From Catenibacterium mitsuokai (lineage in GTDB: Bacteria; Bacillota_I; Bacilli_A; Erysipelotrichales; Coprobacillaceae): a stretch of 64,000 bases of DNA. Shown piece by piece: positions 26,871 through 36,177 of this stretch; position 1 is the stretch's first letter, and each line of letters begins with the position of its first letter. The notes beneath the pieces were generated by a model that was not told the origin of the DNA, did no database searches, and was given only the letters and a program-made list of their open reading frames with translations. The DNA lies in NCBI RefSeq assembly GCF_025148785.1, contig NZ_CP102271.1:214001-278000 (forward strand), given 5' to 3'. A program made the translations under genes and the position numbers.

Positions 26871-27629
26871 AATCTGTGGTTTGATTAATACTCTTCCTGT
26901 ACCACGATAAACGTTAACTAAACCTTCACCACTCATAGCTGAACCAATGAGTGTTTTACCGCTTCTTTCTACTGTAAAGTCTAGATTCTCACTCCAGGCA
27001 ATCGCAAATGATCCATCAATCTTTAACGTATCGTTATGTAAATCTATTGTGATAAGTTCTTCTTGTGGTACATCACATTCTAAGACAACCTTACCAGAGC
27101 CTTTAAGACATAGATTAAATAATCCCTCATCACCAATTGTCTGTCCTGATACACTTTTAATCATAGATGTACTTAAGCTGACTTTGGTTTCAGATGCACA
27201 ATATAAACCATCCTCTACACACATAGCTCCATTCCAATCATCTAGATCTTCAATAATATAATGTTTATAGCTTGGTTCTGTGACTATAACACCAGTCCCT
27301 TCATATTGTGGTTTAATTGTAGATTCACCAGTGACCTGGGCATTAAAGAACTTCTTGATTGTATCACCAATCCCTTTTAAACCTGTAGACTGATGTACAT
27401 CACCTATATACCATTGCATGGCTCCTGGTTGAATATTTACACTCTCATTATTTAAAGTAATCATCAATTGTCTTTTCTTAACATTCATTTGACTCATATA
27501 GAACTTAATTTGTGCATCATCCGCTGTACAACTTAAATCCTTATCGTACTGAATTACCTTAAACATTCCTTTACGACTCACTACAGAGACATTGCTATTA
27601 TCTTCAAAATTAAAAATCTGGAATCCCAT
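26868..27629 (-). CDS. AIM24-family beta-rich protein
   Basis: This 253-residue cytosolic protein is built from the repeated beta segments of the AIM24/TIGR00266 family: MSQMNVKKRQLMITLNNESVNIQPGAMQWYIGDV, then GLFNLCLKGSGKVVLECDVP, IDLHNDTLKIDGSFAIAWSENL and GEGLVNVYRGTGRVLIKP. Bacterial members are widely conserved with no settled biochemical role; the fold resembles tryptophan-RNA-binding-attenuator-like trimers. It has an AGGAGGG ribosome site. It lies downstream of deoC on the same strand but a terminator separates deoC from whatever follows, so the two are probably separate units. Family clear, function unknown. Confidence 0.8.
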   Translation of the reverse strand: MGFQIFNFEDNSNVSVVSRKGMFKVIQYDKDLSCTADDAQIKFYMSQMNVKKRQLMITLNNESVNIQPGAMQWYIGDVHQSTGLKGIGDTIKKFFNAQVTGESTIKPQYEGTGVIVTEPSYKHYIIEDLDDWNGAMCVEDGLYCASETKVSLSTSMIKSVSGQTIGDEGLFNLCLKGSGKVVLECDVPQEELITIDLHNDTLKIDGSFAIAWSENLDFTVERSGKTLIGSAMSGEGLVNVYRGTGRVLIKPQI

Positions 27630-27660
27630 AAGAAAACCCTCCTTTACATTATTATATACG

Positions 27661-27684
27661 AAAAAAAGGTCTTACGACCTTTTT
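27661..27684 (-). terminator. Rho-independent terminator of deoC
   Basis: On the minus strand AAAGGTC, GTAA and GACCTTT form a stem (27665-27671 with 27676-27682) followed by a long T run, just after the deoC stop at 27683. Confidence 0.85.
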
Positions 27685-28384
27685 AAATCTTAATAATACC
27701 ATCAACAGCTTGTTTCTTTAATTCTTCAATAATAGAGACTCCTGCACTTGTACCAATACGAGTTGCTCCATTTTGAATCATCTTGATAAAAGTATCCGCA
27801 TTTCTAATACCACCTGCAGCCTTTACTTCTACCTCATCACCTACATATTTCTTCATTAATGCGACATCTTCAAAAGTAGCACCACCTGTTCCAAAACCAG
27901 TAGATGTTTTAATGAAATCAGGTTTAACCTCTTTCGCAATCTCACATAATTTTATCTTTTCTTCATCATCTAAATAACAGTTTTCAAAAATAACCTTACA
28001 TGGAATATGATGGGCATGACATGCATCCACAATCTGTGTCATTTCATCCTTAATATACTCCCAGTTCTTATTCTTAACCTCTGTCTGATTGATGACATAA
28101 TCAATCTCAGTGGCTCCTTCTTCAATCGCATTATTTGTATCAAATACCTTAGAGGCAATAGTAGTTTGTCCAAGTGGGAATGAAATTGCAGCACCTACAT
28201 GAATATCAGTGCCCTTTAATAGTTCTGCACATAGATGAGACTGAACCTGGTTGATTGCAACCATCTTGAAATGATAGTCTTTTGCCTCATTGCATAATTT
28301 CTCCATATCTTTTTTAGAGGCATCAGTATGTAAGTTAGTATGATCAATCATCTGTGCCAATTCATCAATAGTATATTCTTTCAT
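27683..28384 (-). CDS. deoC: Deoxyribose-phosphate aldolase
   Basis: This 233-residue TIM-barrel enzyme splits 2-deoxyribose 5-phosphate into glyceraldehyde 3-phosphate and acetaldehyde in deoxynucleoside salvage. The Schiff-base Lys is in [14 protein letters not shown] (about residue 155); the second catalytic Lys is in [15 protein letters not shown] (about residue 184). The N-terminal [19 protein letters not shown] and the Asp in TEIDYVINQ are also as expected. Transcribed from a strong promoter (TTGACA, 17 bp, TAGTAT on the minus strand). It stands alone with no other deo gene nearby. Confidence 0.95.
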   Translation of the reverse strand: MKEYTIDELAQMIDHTNLHTDASKKDMEKLCNEAKDYHFKMVAINQVQSHLCAELLKGTDIHVGAAISFPLGQTTIASKVFDTNNAIEEGATEIDYVINQTEVKNKNWEYIKDEMTQIVDACHAHHIPCKVIFENCYLDDEEKIKLCEIAKEVKPDFIKTSTGFGTGGATFEDVALMKKYVGDEVEVKAAGGIRNADTFIKMIQNGATRIGTSAGVSIIEELKKQAVDGIIKI

Positions 28385-28405
28385 CTGTATCTCTCCTTTA
28401 CATAT

Positions 28406-28434
28406 ATACTAACATTATATAATTATTATGTCAA
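28406..28434 (-). promoter_or_regulatory. deoC promoter
   Basis: Reading the minus strand, a consensus -35 TTGACA (28434-28429) is 17 bp from TAGTAT (28411-28406). Its -35 abuts the 18-bp palindrome that lies over the divergent GntR promoter. Confidence 0.75.
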
Positions 28435-28476
28435 TGATATGTAAACATATCACTGGTGTTATAAATGTGATAAAAT
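28435..28476 (+). promoter_or_regulatory. GntR-gene promoter with a perfect 18-bp palindrome
   Basis: TGATATGTAAACATATCA (28435-28452) is a perfect palindrome of two 8-base arms about an AA centre. It overlaps the expected -35 of a promoter whose -10 is TAAAAT (28471-28476). The form suits a GntR/HutC-type dimer, so autoregulation of the next gene and its GH32 partner is likely (inference). Confidence 0.65.
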
Positions 28477-28501
28477 AGCATATACATGAGGAGGGTGCGT
28501 T

Positions 28502-29221
28502 ATGACTGCTTTATATTTAGATGTAAAAAAAGATTTATTAGATAAGATTACATCGGGAGAATACCCTGAAGGCACTATTATTCCTACAGAACATGAATTA
28601 TCTGATATTTATCGTGTAAGCCGACCTACTATTAGAAAAGCTGTACAAATCTTAGTAGATGCCGGTTATTTAGAAAAGAAAAAGAAACGTGGCACTATTG
28701 TATGTATACCTAAGGTAATTCAAGACTTTACACAGACAATATCCAGTTTTGATACACAGATGAAAAGACATGGTATTGTATCTCAAACGCAGGTGATTTC
28801 ATTTAAAAAAGAACAGGCATCTAAAGAGATTGCGGACTCTTTACATCAACAAGAAAAAGATTTAGTTTATAAGCTTGTTCGTTTACGTTATACAGATAAG
28901 AATCCTAATGTCTTTATTACAACCTATATTCCTGTTTCTCTATTTCCAGAATTGCTTGATACAGACTTTACTCAAGAAAGACTTTATGATGTTTTTGAAG
29001 CACAGGGACATAGTATTGATACAATTGACCGAGAATTAGAAATGATCAAAGCCGATGATACAATAGCGGATATGCTGGATATAGAAGAAGGAGACCCATT
29101 ATTCTATTTCCACTCTATTGGTTATGATATAAATAAGACTCCAATAGAGTATTCTATTGCACGTTATCGCTCTGATATCAATACATTCACGTTACATCTT
29201 AATAGACATAAAGGAGAGTAA
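28502..29221 (+). CDS. GntR-family regulator with UTRA ligand domain (TreR-like)
   Basis: This 239-residue protein has an N-terminal GntR winged helix (YLDVKKDLLDKITSGEYPEGTIIPTEHELSDIYRVSRPTIRKAVQILVDAGYLEKKKKRGTIV shown in parts: residues 4-66) and a C-terminal UTRA domain (VYKLVRLRYTDKN, then FYFHSIGYDINKTPIEYSIARYRSD). UTRA domains bind small sugars or sugar phosphates. The GH32 gene starts two bases after its stop, so regulator and enzyme are co-transcribed; the ligand may be a phosphorylated fructoside. GAGGAGGG precedes the start. A palindrome in its promoter is the likely operator. Confidence 0.88.
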   Translation: MTALYLDVKKDLLDKITSGEYPEGTIIPTEHELSDIYRVSRPTIRKAVQILVDAGYLEKKKKRGTIVCIPKVIQDFTQTISSFDTQMKRHGIVSQTQVISFKKEQASKEIADSLHQQEKDLVYKLVRLRYTDKNPNVFITTYIPVSLFPELLDTDFTQERLYDVFEAQGHSIDTIDRELEMIKADDTIADMLDIEEGDPLFYFHSIGYDINKTPIEYSIARYRSDINTFTLHLNRHKGE

Positions 29222-29222
29222 T

Positions 29223-30494
29223 ATGACATACCGTTTAAACTATCATGTATGCCCAGAACATGGATGGATTAATGATCCAAATGGTTTTTCTTATTTCCAA
29301 GGATACTATCACTTATTTTATCAATACTACCCAGATGAACCTATATGGGGACCAATGCATTGGGGTCATGTTAGAAGTAAGGATTTAGTTCATTGGGAAA
29401 ACTTACCTATCGCATTGACACCTGGAGATAAAGAAGATCTTGATGGCTGTTTCTCAGGAAGTGCAGTAGAGTACAACAATCGTTTATATTTAATCTATAC
29501 AGGTAATATTTATGATGATCCTGAACATATCACATTTCATCAGAATGTGAATATTGCCTGGAGTGAAGATGGGATTCACTTCCATAAATATGAAAACAAT
29601 CCAGTTATTGCCCATCCACCTCTAGATAATACAATTCATTTCCGTGATCCTAAGGTATGGCGAGAAGATGATCATTTTAAGATGATTATTGGTGGACAGA
29701 AAGAGGATGGAAGAGGACATGTATTGATTTATCAGTCAGATGATTTAGTTCATTGGGATTATTCAGGTGAATATGGACATGCATCAACTATTGATCATGA
29801 AGGGAAGATGTGGGAATGTCCTGATTTATTTAGAATTAATGGAGTTGATGTATTACTTATGTCACCACAAGGTATTAAAGAAGATGGTGAAAAATACAGA
29901 AACTATCATCAAACAGGCTATAAGATTAGAGATTCATTTATTGAATTAGATCATGGTCATGATTTTTATGCAGCGACTACAATGTTGGCACCTGATGGAA
30001 GACGTATACTCATGGCCTGGATGGATATGTGGCATAGTGAATTCCCTGAAAAAGAAGAAGGCTGGTCAGGGGCTATGACTTTCCCTAGAGAACTCACTAT
30101 TCATGATGATCATCTTTATATGATGCCAGTAGAAGAACTTGCATTATTAAGATGTGAATCTAAAAAAGTAGAAGTCACAGACTATTTACTTCCATCTAAG
30201 CAGGTAGAAATAGATTTAGACTTATATGAAGGAATGACTCTTACGTTAGGTGATCTTTATACACTTACAGTGAATAATCATAAAATCATTGTAATGAACC
30301 AGACAGAACGTGTAGGGACTATTAAAGACTATCAGTCTATGAAGATTTTAATTGATTCAAGTAGTGTAGAAGTATTCATCAACGACGGAGAACTTGTCTT
30401 TAGTGATCGTGTGTATTTTAAAGACACACCAGTCCTTTCACTTGATAGAAAGACAATATGTCTTATCACTACTCTAGGAGAAAAAGGTATATAA
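29223..30494 (+). CDS. GH32 beta-fructofuranosidase / sucrose-6-phosphate hydrolase
   Basis: The start at 29223 lies after AAAGGAGAG; a longer in-frame reading would run back into the regulator gene and is rejected. The 423-residue enzyme has the three GH32 acidic motifs: WINDPNG (nucleophile Asp, about residue 18), FRDPKV (stabiliser Asp) and WECPDL (acid/base Glu). The C-terminal beta-sandwich ends with the usual SSSVEVFINDGE. No signal peptide, so it hydrolyses an imported fructoside or sucrose 6-phosphate in the cytosol. No transporter is directly attached; the PTS at 38.4 kb could supply it. A second, different GH32 lies at 34.9 kb. Confidence 0.9.
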   Translation: MTYRLNYHVCPEHGWINDPNGFSYFQGYYHLFYQYYPDEPIWGPMHWGHVRSKDLVHWENLPIALTPGDKEDLDGCFSGSAVEYNNRLYLIYTGNIYDDPEHITFHQNVNIAWSEDGIHFHKYENNPVIAHPPLDNTIHFRDPKVWREDDHFKMIIGGQKEDGRGHVLIYQSDDLVHWDYSGEYGHASTIDHEGKMWECPDLFRINGVDVLLMSPQGIKEDGEKYRNYHQTGYKIRDSFIELDHGHDFYAATTMLAPDGRRILMAWMDMWHSEFPEKEEGWSGAMTFPRELTIHDDHLYMMPVEELALLRCESKKVEVTDYLLPSKQVEIDLDLYEGMTLTLGDLYTLTVNNHKIIVMNQTERVGTIKDYQSMKILIDSSSVEVFINDGELVFSDRVYFKDTPVLSLDRKTICLITTLGEKGI

Positions 30495-30520
30495 TATATA
30501 CTAAGGGGGAATGATTCCAA

Positions 30521-32125
30521 ATGAAAAAAATAGAATTTAAACCAATGCTGGTTTCTATTATTCTTGTATTACTGATTTATTATTTCTATACACCAGCATT
30601 GAATATTCATGCGATAGAATTTTGGATTTTCTTAATTGTCGCAATATGTATCTATGGTGCGGCATCTTCTTATAGCACGTTACTTGGTAAGAAATTCAAG
30701 CCTGAAAAGGTAGGTTATTTAGGTGCTGCAGTGGCAGTGATTGTGGCAGGTATTTTAGTGACTGATTTATTCACAAGTAAGATTTTCCATGCATCACGTT
30801 ATGCAAGTCGTATAGAAGTAGAAAATGTAAAGTTTAATAATAAGACATTACATGAAGTAGACTTCTCTAAGACACCTATTATTGACCGTAAAAGTACTGT
30901 GAAGCTTGGTGATAAGGTGATGGGTGAAATTCCAGAATATGTGTCTCAGTTTGAAGTAAGTGATGATTATACACAGATTTCTTATAAGAATAGTGTTTAT
31001 CGTGTCACTCCACTTGAATATGCAAGTTTCTTTAAATATTTGACTAACAGTAAGAATGGTATTCCTGCCTATATTACAGTAAATTCTACAAATGGTAAGA
31101 CAGATATTGTTAAGTTAAAAGATTTAGGTTTAGATGGTATGAAATATGTACCTTCTGCCATTCTTAATCATAATTTGAATCGTAAACTACAATTATCTTA
31201 TCCTACATCCATTTTTGGTTCTCCTTCATTTGAAGTAGATGAAAAAGGGCATCCTTGGTATGTATGTACAACATATACTTACTTTGGTGTAAGTAATAAG
31301 AAGAAGGTTACAGGTGCTGTTCTCTTTGATCCAATTACTGGTAAATCTAAAAAATATGATAAAGGCAAAGTACCTAAATGGGTGGATCGTGTATATCCAG
31401 AAGAACTCATTATGACTGAAATCGATGAAAACGGAAGCTTACAGGATGGGTTCTTTAACTCAGTCTTAGGACAGAAAAATGTTACTGTCACATCTGAAGG
31501 TTATAATTATTTAGAAAAAGATGGCGATATCTGGATTTATAGTGGTATTACTTCTGCAAATAAAGATTCATCTAACTTAGGCTTTGTATTATCTAACTTA
31601 CGTACACATCAGACTTTACGTTTCTCATGTTCTGGCGCAAATGAAAAAGCTGCTATGAAATCTGCAGAAGGTGAAGTGAAGAACTATGGCTATGATGCCA
31701 CATTCCCATTATTAGTCAATGTAGGTGGTCATCCAGTTTATTTGATTTCACTTAAAGACAGTGGAGGATTGATTAAACAGTATGCGATGGTCGATGCGAA
31801 GGATTATCAAAAGGTCTCTGTTTATTCTGCAGATTCAGTCAAGAATCTTGAATTATTGAAGAAAAGCTTCCTTTCTTCTCAGACAATTACAGAAGAATCT
31901 GATGCAGAAACTAAGAAGAAGGATATCACAATCGCAAATGTACAGATTCTTAATGTAGATGGTAAATCGAAGCTATTTATTGTGGATACAGAAGGTAATA
32001 AATACAAAGCAGTCATTACATCAGAAAATGAAAACACACTTGCTTTCTTAAAGACAGGTGAAACAATTCATATTCGTTATATTGAAATGAAAGATGTAAA
32101 TATTATAAAGAATGTAGGTGAATAA
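30521..32125 (+). CDS. Uncharacterised membrane-anchored protein, 534 residues
   Basis: I do not recognise a named family. Three hydrophobic segments lie near the N-terminus (about 9-27, 32-52 and 65-86), followed by a roughly 440-residue hydrophilic, beta-rich domain that is probably outside the cell. That domain holds repeated short stretches such as HPWYVCTTYTYFGVSNKKKVTGAVLFDPITGKS and HPVYLISLKDSGGLIKQYAMVD, reminiscent of PepSY-like repeats, and ends with an OB-like segment KSKLFIVDTEGNKYKAVITS. It overlaps or abuts the lipoprotein gene that follows, so the two are likely co-transcribed partners in the envelope. AAGGGGGAA precedes the start. Confidence 0.6.
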   Translation: MKKIEFKPMLVSIILVLLIYYFYTPALNIHAIEFWIFLIVAICIYGAASSYSTLLGKKFKPEKVGYLGAAVAVIVAGILVTDLFTSKIFHASRYASRIEVENVKFNNKTLHEVDFSKTPIIDRKSTVKLGDKVMGEIPEYVSQFEVSDDYTQISYKNSVYRVTPLEYASFFKYLTNSKNGIPAYITVNSTNGKTDIVKLKDLGLDGMKYVPSAILNHNLNRKLQLSYPTSIFGSPSFEVDEKGHPWYVCTTYTYFGVSNKKKVTGAVLFDPITGKSKKYDKGKVPKWVDRVYPEELIMTEIDENGSLQDGFFNSVLGQKNVTVTSEGYNYLEKDGDIWIYSGITSANKDSSNLGFVLSNLRTHQTLRFSCSGANEKAAMKSAEGEVKNYGYDATFPLLVNVGGHPVYLISLKDSGGLIKQYAMVDAKDYQKVSVYSADSVKNLELLKKSFLSSQTITEESDAETKKKDITIANVQILNVDGKSKLFIVDTEGNKYKAVITSENENTLAFLKTGETIHIRYIEMKDVNIIKNVGE

Positions 32126-32126
32126 G

Positions 32127-32753
32127 ATGAAAAGAATCATGAAGGTTTTCACAATTACATTTGTATGTTTATCTTTATGTGGATGTTCTTATTTCAAGTC
32201 TAAGATGAATGATATTAAAGGCAGTTTGATTGGGAATGGCTATACAATCGATACTTATGATAATTATGGAAATAAGTTTTTTGAAACAAACGGACAGAAA
32301 ATCAAAATCACTGGTAATAAAGTAAAAGAATCCTCATATAATTCTGATGGTAGTGTAAAAGAAACATATAGTCTTTCTTCAGTCATTACGATCACAATTG
32401 ATGGGAATGAAATAGAAAGCTGTGGTGATACTTGTATCTTTGAACAAAAGGGCTTGGATGCAGAAGTAGACTTTACTAAGAAGCATATTAATAGTAGAGC
32501 AGATGGTATTACTGCCAATACCGCTATTGCGAATTACTTAAATAAGTATAAGAACTTATTTGGTAAGAGAAGAGTCGTAGTCGTTAAATCTCAATTAGGA
32601 CAGCCTATTAAGGCTTATCAGGGTGATGATGTTTATTGGGAAATTCCTGATAATCTTCCTAAGATGACGAAACTCATGATTGATGGTAAGGCACTTTATA
32701 TTCATCGTGCAAACTTCCAGATTATTGATTCAGATTGTTTAACAGAAGAGTAG
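32127..32753 (+). CDS. Lipoprotein, DUF5052-like
   Basis: The preferred start is the ATG at 32127, one base after the preceding stop; an in-frame GTG at 32118 is the alternative. The 208-residue product has a lipoprotein signal with lipobox LCGC (Cys near residue 20), then the stretch NDIKGSLIGNGYTIDTYDNYGNKFFETNGQKI, which I associate with the Firmicutes DUF5052 lipoproteins (moderate certainty). Two internal Cys residues (SCGDTC) could form a disulfide. The C-terminal part (GKRRVVVVKSQLGQPIKAYQGDDVYWEIP) is typical of that group. It probably works with the membrane protein encoded immediately upstream. Role unknown. Confidence 0.7.
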   Translation: MKRIMKVFTITFVCLSLCGCSYFKSKMNDIKGSLIGNGYTIDTYDNYGNKFFETNGQKIKITGNKVKESSYNSDGSVKETYSLSSVITITIDGNEIESCGDTCIFEQKGLDAEVDFTKKHINSRADGITANTAIANYLNKYKNLFGKRRVVVVKSQLGQPIKAYQGDDVYWEIPDNLPKMTKLMIDGKALYIHRANFQIIDSDCLTEE

Positions 32754-32770
32754 CGCGTCTACTCTTTTTT
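32746..32770 (+). terminator. Rho-independent terminator after the lipoprotein
   Basis: AAGAGTAG (32746-32753) pairs with CTACTCTT (32759-32766), followed by T residues. Confidence 0.85.
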
Positions 32771-32824
32771 AGTTGACTATGAACCTTACTTTAGGGTTAA
32801 AATAATATTATGGAGGATATGTTT

Positions 32825-33949
32825 ATGGAGAAATCAAAAGTATATTTTACTGACTTTCGTACACGTGTTGGTGTGAGTTTAACTGAAAAGTTACAGCGTT
32901 TAATCAAGAAAGCAGGAATCACTGATATTGATATGGATGGTAAGTTTGTTGCCATCAAGATGCATTTTGGTGAATTAGGTAACCTATCTTATTTACGTCC
33001 TAATTATGCGAAAGCAGTCGCAGATGTCGTTAAGGAATGTGGAGGGAAACCATTCTTAACAGATTGTAATACATTATATCCTGGTTCTAGAAAGAATGCC
33101 CTCGAACATTTAGATTGTGCAAATATCAATGGTTTTAATACAATTACTACAGGGTGTCAGATTATTATTGGAGATGGTTTAAGGGGAACTGATGATATTA
33201 CAGTACCTGTAAGAAATGGTGAATATTGTAAAGAAGCCTATATTGGTCGTGCAGTCATGGATGCGGATATCTTCATCAGCTTAACTCATTTTAAGGGACA
33301 TGAATCTACAGGTTTTGGTGGAACTATTAAGAATATTGGTATGGGCTGTGGAAGCCGTGCTGGTAAGATGCATCAGCATAATTCAGGCAAACCAATTGTA
33401 CATGATGACTTATGTAGAGGATGTCGTCGCTGTGCTAAAGAATGTGGCAGTGATGCAATCACTTATGAAAATGGAAAAGCAGTCATCAATCAGGATATCT
33501 GTAAAGGATGTGGCAGATGCATTGGGGCCTGCGCATTTGATGCGATTGAAAATCAGAACTGGAATGCCAATGAAATACTTGGCAGAAAGATGGCAGAGTA
33601 TTCGCAGGCAGTATGTGATGGAAGACCAACATTCCATATTAGTCTTGTAAGAGATATCTCACCTAACTGTGATTGTCATGGTGAAAACGATGCACCTATC
33701 TTACCAGATGTTGGTATCTTTGCGTCATTTGATCCTGTTGCTTTAGATCAAGCATGTGTAGATGCATGCTTACATGCAACACCTATGCCTAATAGCCAGT
33801 TATCTGATAACTTAGCTGATCCACATTGGCATCACCATCATGATAACTTCCTAGATTCAAATCCTAATGTCAGATGGAAAGAAACATTAGAACATGCGGA
33901 AAAGATTGGTTTAGGTACAAGAGAATACGAACTTATTCAAATGAAATAA
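32825..33949 (+). CDS. DUF362 protein with two 4Fe-4S ferredoxin clusters
   Basis: The ATG at 32825 is eight bases from GGAGG; in-frame ATGs at 32810 and 32819 overlap or crowd that ribosome site and are rejected. The 374-residue protein has an N-terminal DUF362 domain (VAIKMHFGELGNLSYLRPNYAKAV, about 45-68) interrupted by a ferredoxin insert with CRGCRRCAKEC and CKGCGRCIGAC, two 4Fe-4S cluster motifs (about 195-235). DUF362 iron-sulfur proteins are abundant in anaerobes; their redox partner is usually unknown. A His-rich stretch (HWHHHHDN) lies near the C-terminus and could bind metal. It is monocistronic. Family clear; function unknown. Confidence 0.85.
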   Translation: MEKSKVYFTDFRTRVGVSLTEKLQRLIKKAGITDIDMDGKFVAIKMHFGELGNLSYLRPNYAKAVADVVKECGGKPFLTDCNTLYPGSRKNALEHLDCANINGFNTITTGCQIIIGDGLRGTDDITVPVRNGEYCKEAYIGRAVMDADIFISLTHFKGHESTGFGGTIKNIGMGCGSRAGKMHQHNSGKPIVHDDLCRGCRRCAKECGSDAITYENGKAVINQDICKGCGRCIGACAFDAIENQNWNANEILGRKMAEYSQAVCDGRPTFHISLVRDISPNCDCHGENDAPILPDVGIFASFDPVALDQACVDACLHATPMPNSQLSDNLADPHWHHHHDNFLDSNPNVRWKETLEHAEKIGLGTREYELIQMK

Positions 33950-33952
33950 TAA

Positions 33953-33986
33953 AAAAGAAGAATTGAAATAACTCAATTCTTCTTTT
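33953..33986. terminator. Bidirectional terminator between DUF362 and AraC genes
   Basis: AAAAGAAGAATTGA (33953-33966) pairs perfectly with TCAATTCTTCTTTT (33973-33986) around AATAAC. It serves both convergent genes. Confidence 0.88.
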
Positions 33987-34812
33987 CATCTGTTTGTTTA
34001 CGATATTGTGTGGGTGAACAATGATAAGTCTTACTAAACTTTTTAGAAAAGGCCAGAGCATCAATAAAGCCTACACTGGCTGCAATTGTAGATACAGGGA
34101 GATTTGTACTCTGTAACAAGCCTGCAGCCTTTTTTAATTTAATTGAAAGCAGATATTGTTTAGGTGAAATATCAAATTTCTGATGAAATAATCGTGTCAT
34201 ATAATTTGCATGAATACCAAACTTATCCGCAATCTCACTCATTTTAAGGTTATATTGATAATTCAAATCCAAATAAAGACGAATTTCTTCGGCAAGTGAA
34301 TATTTCACATTATTATTGAAATGGATATTTAACTCTTCATACAACATTGCGAAAATATGAAGAAGTATACTATTTGATTCAAAATATTCAGCATCAGTAT
34401 TAAAGGATAAATCTAATAGACGTTCAATCTGTTTATAATATTTATTCACATCAACATTATGAATAATGTATTGATCATGTGTATCTTTTGTAAGGGAATA
34501 AAAATATTGTTCCGCATTAATACCTAAGAAATTGACCCATCCATATTTCCATGGATGGTTTTTATCTGCTTGATAGGTAGCCACCTTATTGGCAGGAATG
34601 AGGAAAATATCTCCTGCCTTGACATCAAAGGAATGTTCATTAATAGTCAGTTGTCCTTTTCCAGAGAAGACAAAATGCATCACATAATAAGATCTTACAA
34701 TAGGTCCATAGGTATATTCACTTTTACATTGTTCTATTCCAGCACTGTATAAAGACAAATCTGTATTGGCTTTATAGGTTTTACTGTGAATACGTTCTTT
34801 ATATTCTTTCAT
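33973..34812 (-). CDS. AraC-family regulator of the sucrose/raffinose-type locus
   Basis: I start at the ATG at 34812, preceded by AGGGGAT; a longer reading to 34932 would cross the divergent gene's start and adds a non-conserved hydrophobic tail. The 279-residue protein has an N-terminal cupin sugar-binding domain (VMHFVFSGKGQLTINEHSFDVKAGDIFLIPANKVATY) and two C-terminal AraC helix-turn-helix units (LKMSEIADKFGIHANYMTRLFHQKF and LPVSTIAASVGFIDALAFSKKFSKTYHCSPTQYRK; residues about 190-275). The layout matches RafR/MsmR activators. It diverges from GH32-GH36-PTS, which it likely activates. Ligand inferred. Confidence 0.9.
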   Translation of the reverse strand: MKEYKERIHSKTYKANTDLSLYSAGIEQCKSEYTYGPIVRSYYVMHFVFSGKGQLTINEHSFDVKAGDIFLIPANKVATYQADKNHPWKYGWVNFLGINAEQYFYSLTKDTHDQYIIHNVDVNKYYKQIERLLDLSFNTDAEYFESNSILLHIFAMLYEELNIHFNNNVKYSLAEEIRLYLDLNYQYNLKMSEIADKFGIHANYMTRLFHQKFDISPKQYLLSIKLKKAAGLLQSTNLPVSTIAASVGFIDALAFSKKFSKTYHCSPTQYRKQTDEKKN

Positions 34813-34910
34813 ATGATCCCCTAAGTTAGTTTTTTCCATATATTCGTTATGTATTTCTATTCTTATTATATTCTTGACGTTGTTTAATGTAAATAAAGTG
34901 AGGGTTATGT

Positions 34911-36176
34911 ATGAAAAATAGAAAACAAGCATATCATATAGAAACAGAAAAAGGGTTAATCAATGACCCAAATGGGCTTTCCTATTTTAAAGGAAAGTAT
35001 TATGTCTTTTTCCAATGGAATCCTAATGTGACAGACCACTCTTATAAAGTATGGGGAAAAACAACCTCTCAAGACCTTATTCATTGGAGTGAGCCTGTTA
35101 TCGCATTACAAGCTTCTGAAGCTTATGACAAGGATGGGACGTATTCAGGAAGTGCAGTCAGTGATGGTGAGACACTATCTCTTTATTATACAGGAAATGT
35201 GAAGAGAGAAGGCGTAAGATATCCTGAACAATGTCTTGCACAATCAAAGGATGGTGTTCATTTTAAGAAATATGGTTCTGTACTCTCTCTTCCTGATGAT
35301 TATACAGGTCATTTTAGAGATCCTAAAGTGACTAAGGAGGATGTCTGGAAAATGATTATTGGAGGACAGAATAAGAAGACTGGAAGAGGAAATATTATTC
35401 AATATACATCAATAGATGGAACCTCTTTTAAGTTTAATAAAATCATCGGAATATCTAAACAGTATGAAATGATAGAATGTCCTGACTTATTTACACTTGA
35501 TGCTCATGAAGTATTAATTTATGGCTTGCAGTCAAGAAATAATGATACGGATGAATGTCTTGATGCACACGCTGTTTATTTAATAGATACATTGAGTGAT
35601 TTAGATAAAGGACTGCATATGGATGAAGGGTATGATTTTTATGCACCACAAACATTTGTGGATGCTCAAGGAAGACGTATTATGCTTGCTTGGATGTCAC
35701 GTTTTAGTGATGCGCAAGAAGTAGAATTCGCTAAGGATGGACATATTCATTGTTTAACAATGCCTCGTGAATTATCTGTAAAAAAAGGAAAATTGATACA
35801 GTCACCTGTAAGGGAGATGTATGAATTATGCCATGAAATTCCTTATACGAATCATATGAAAATACAAAGACAGGCGATGATAGAAATCAGTCCCTTGGAA
35901 CATATATCTTTTTCAATCAATAAGGAATTAAGCATTCACTTTGATGAAGGCATAAGTATTGAACGCTATGATTGGGCAGAACAGATATATCAAAAGAAAT
36001 CATGGCCTATAAAAATCAATCATATGGAAATATGGCTGGATACATCAAGTGTAGAAATATTTGCGAATAACGGAGAGTTTGTTTATTCTGCACGTCTTGA
36101 TCCACAGGCTGAAGACTTACTTCTTGCAAGTAGTAAAGAATCACAAAATATCAACGTATACAGATTGGAGATTTAA
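34911..36176 (+). CDS. GH32 sucrose-6-phosphate hydrolase / beta-fructosidase (second copy)
   Basis: This 421-residue enzyme has GLINDPNG (nucleophile Asp, about residue 18), HFRDPKV (stabiliser) and IECPDLF (acid/base Glu), and ends with the beta-sandwich motif DTSSVEIFANNGE. It is only moderately similar to the GH32 at 29.2 kb, so it is a paralogue rather than a recent duplication. It is cytosolic and begins an operon with GH36 (one base apart) and probably the EIIBCA transporter. It would cleave the fructose unit from imported sucrose- or raffinose-type phosphates (inference). Confidence 0.9.
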   Translation: MKNRKQAYHIETEKGLINDPNGLSYFKGKYYVFFQWNPNVTDHSYKVWGKTTSQDLIHWSEPVIALQASEAYDKDGTYSGSAVSDGETLSLYYTGNVKREGVRYPEQCLAQSKDGVHFKKYGSVLSLPDDYTGHFRDPKVTKEDVWKMIIGGQNKKTGRGNIIQYTSIDGTSFKFNKIIGISKQYEMIECPDLFTLDAHEVLIYGLQSRNNDTDECLDAHAVYLIDTLSDLDKGLHMDEGYDFYAPQTFVDAQGRRIMLAWMSRFSDAQEVEFAKDGHIHCLTMPRELSVKKGKLIQSPVREMYELCHEIPYTNHMKIQRQAMIEISPLEHISFSINKELSIHFDEGISIERYDWAEQIYQKKSWPIKINHMEIWLDTSSVEIFANNGEFVYSARLDPQAEDLLLASSKESQNINVYRLEI

Positions 36177-36177
36177 A

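Noticed and set aside
34813-34932. 40-codon longer start for the AraC regulator
   Set aside because: It overlaps the divergent GH32 start and adds a non-conserved segment; the ATG at 34812 has AGGGGAT.
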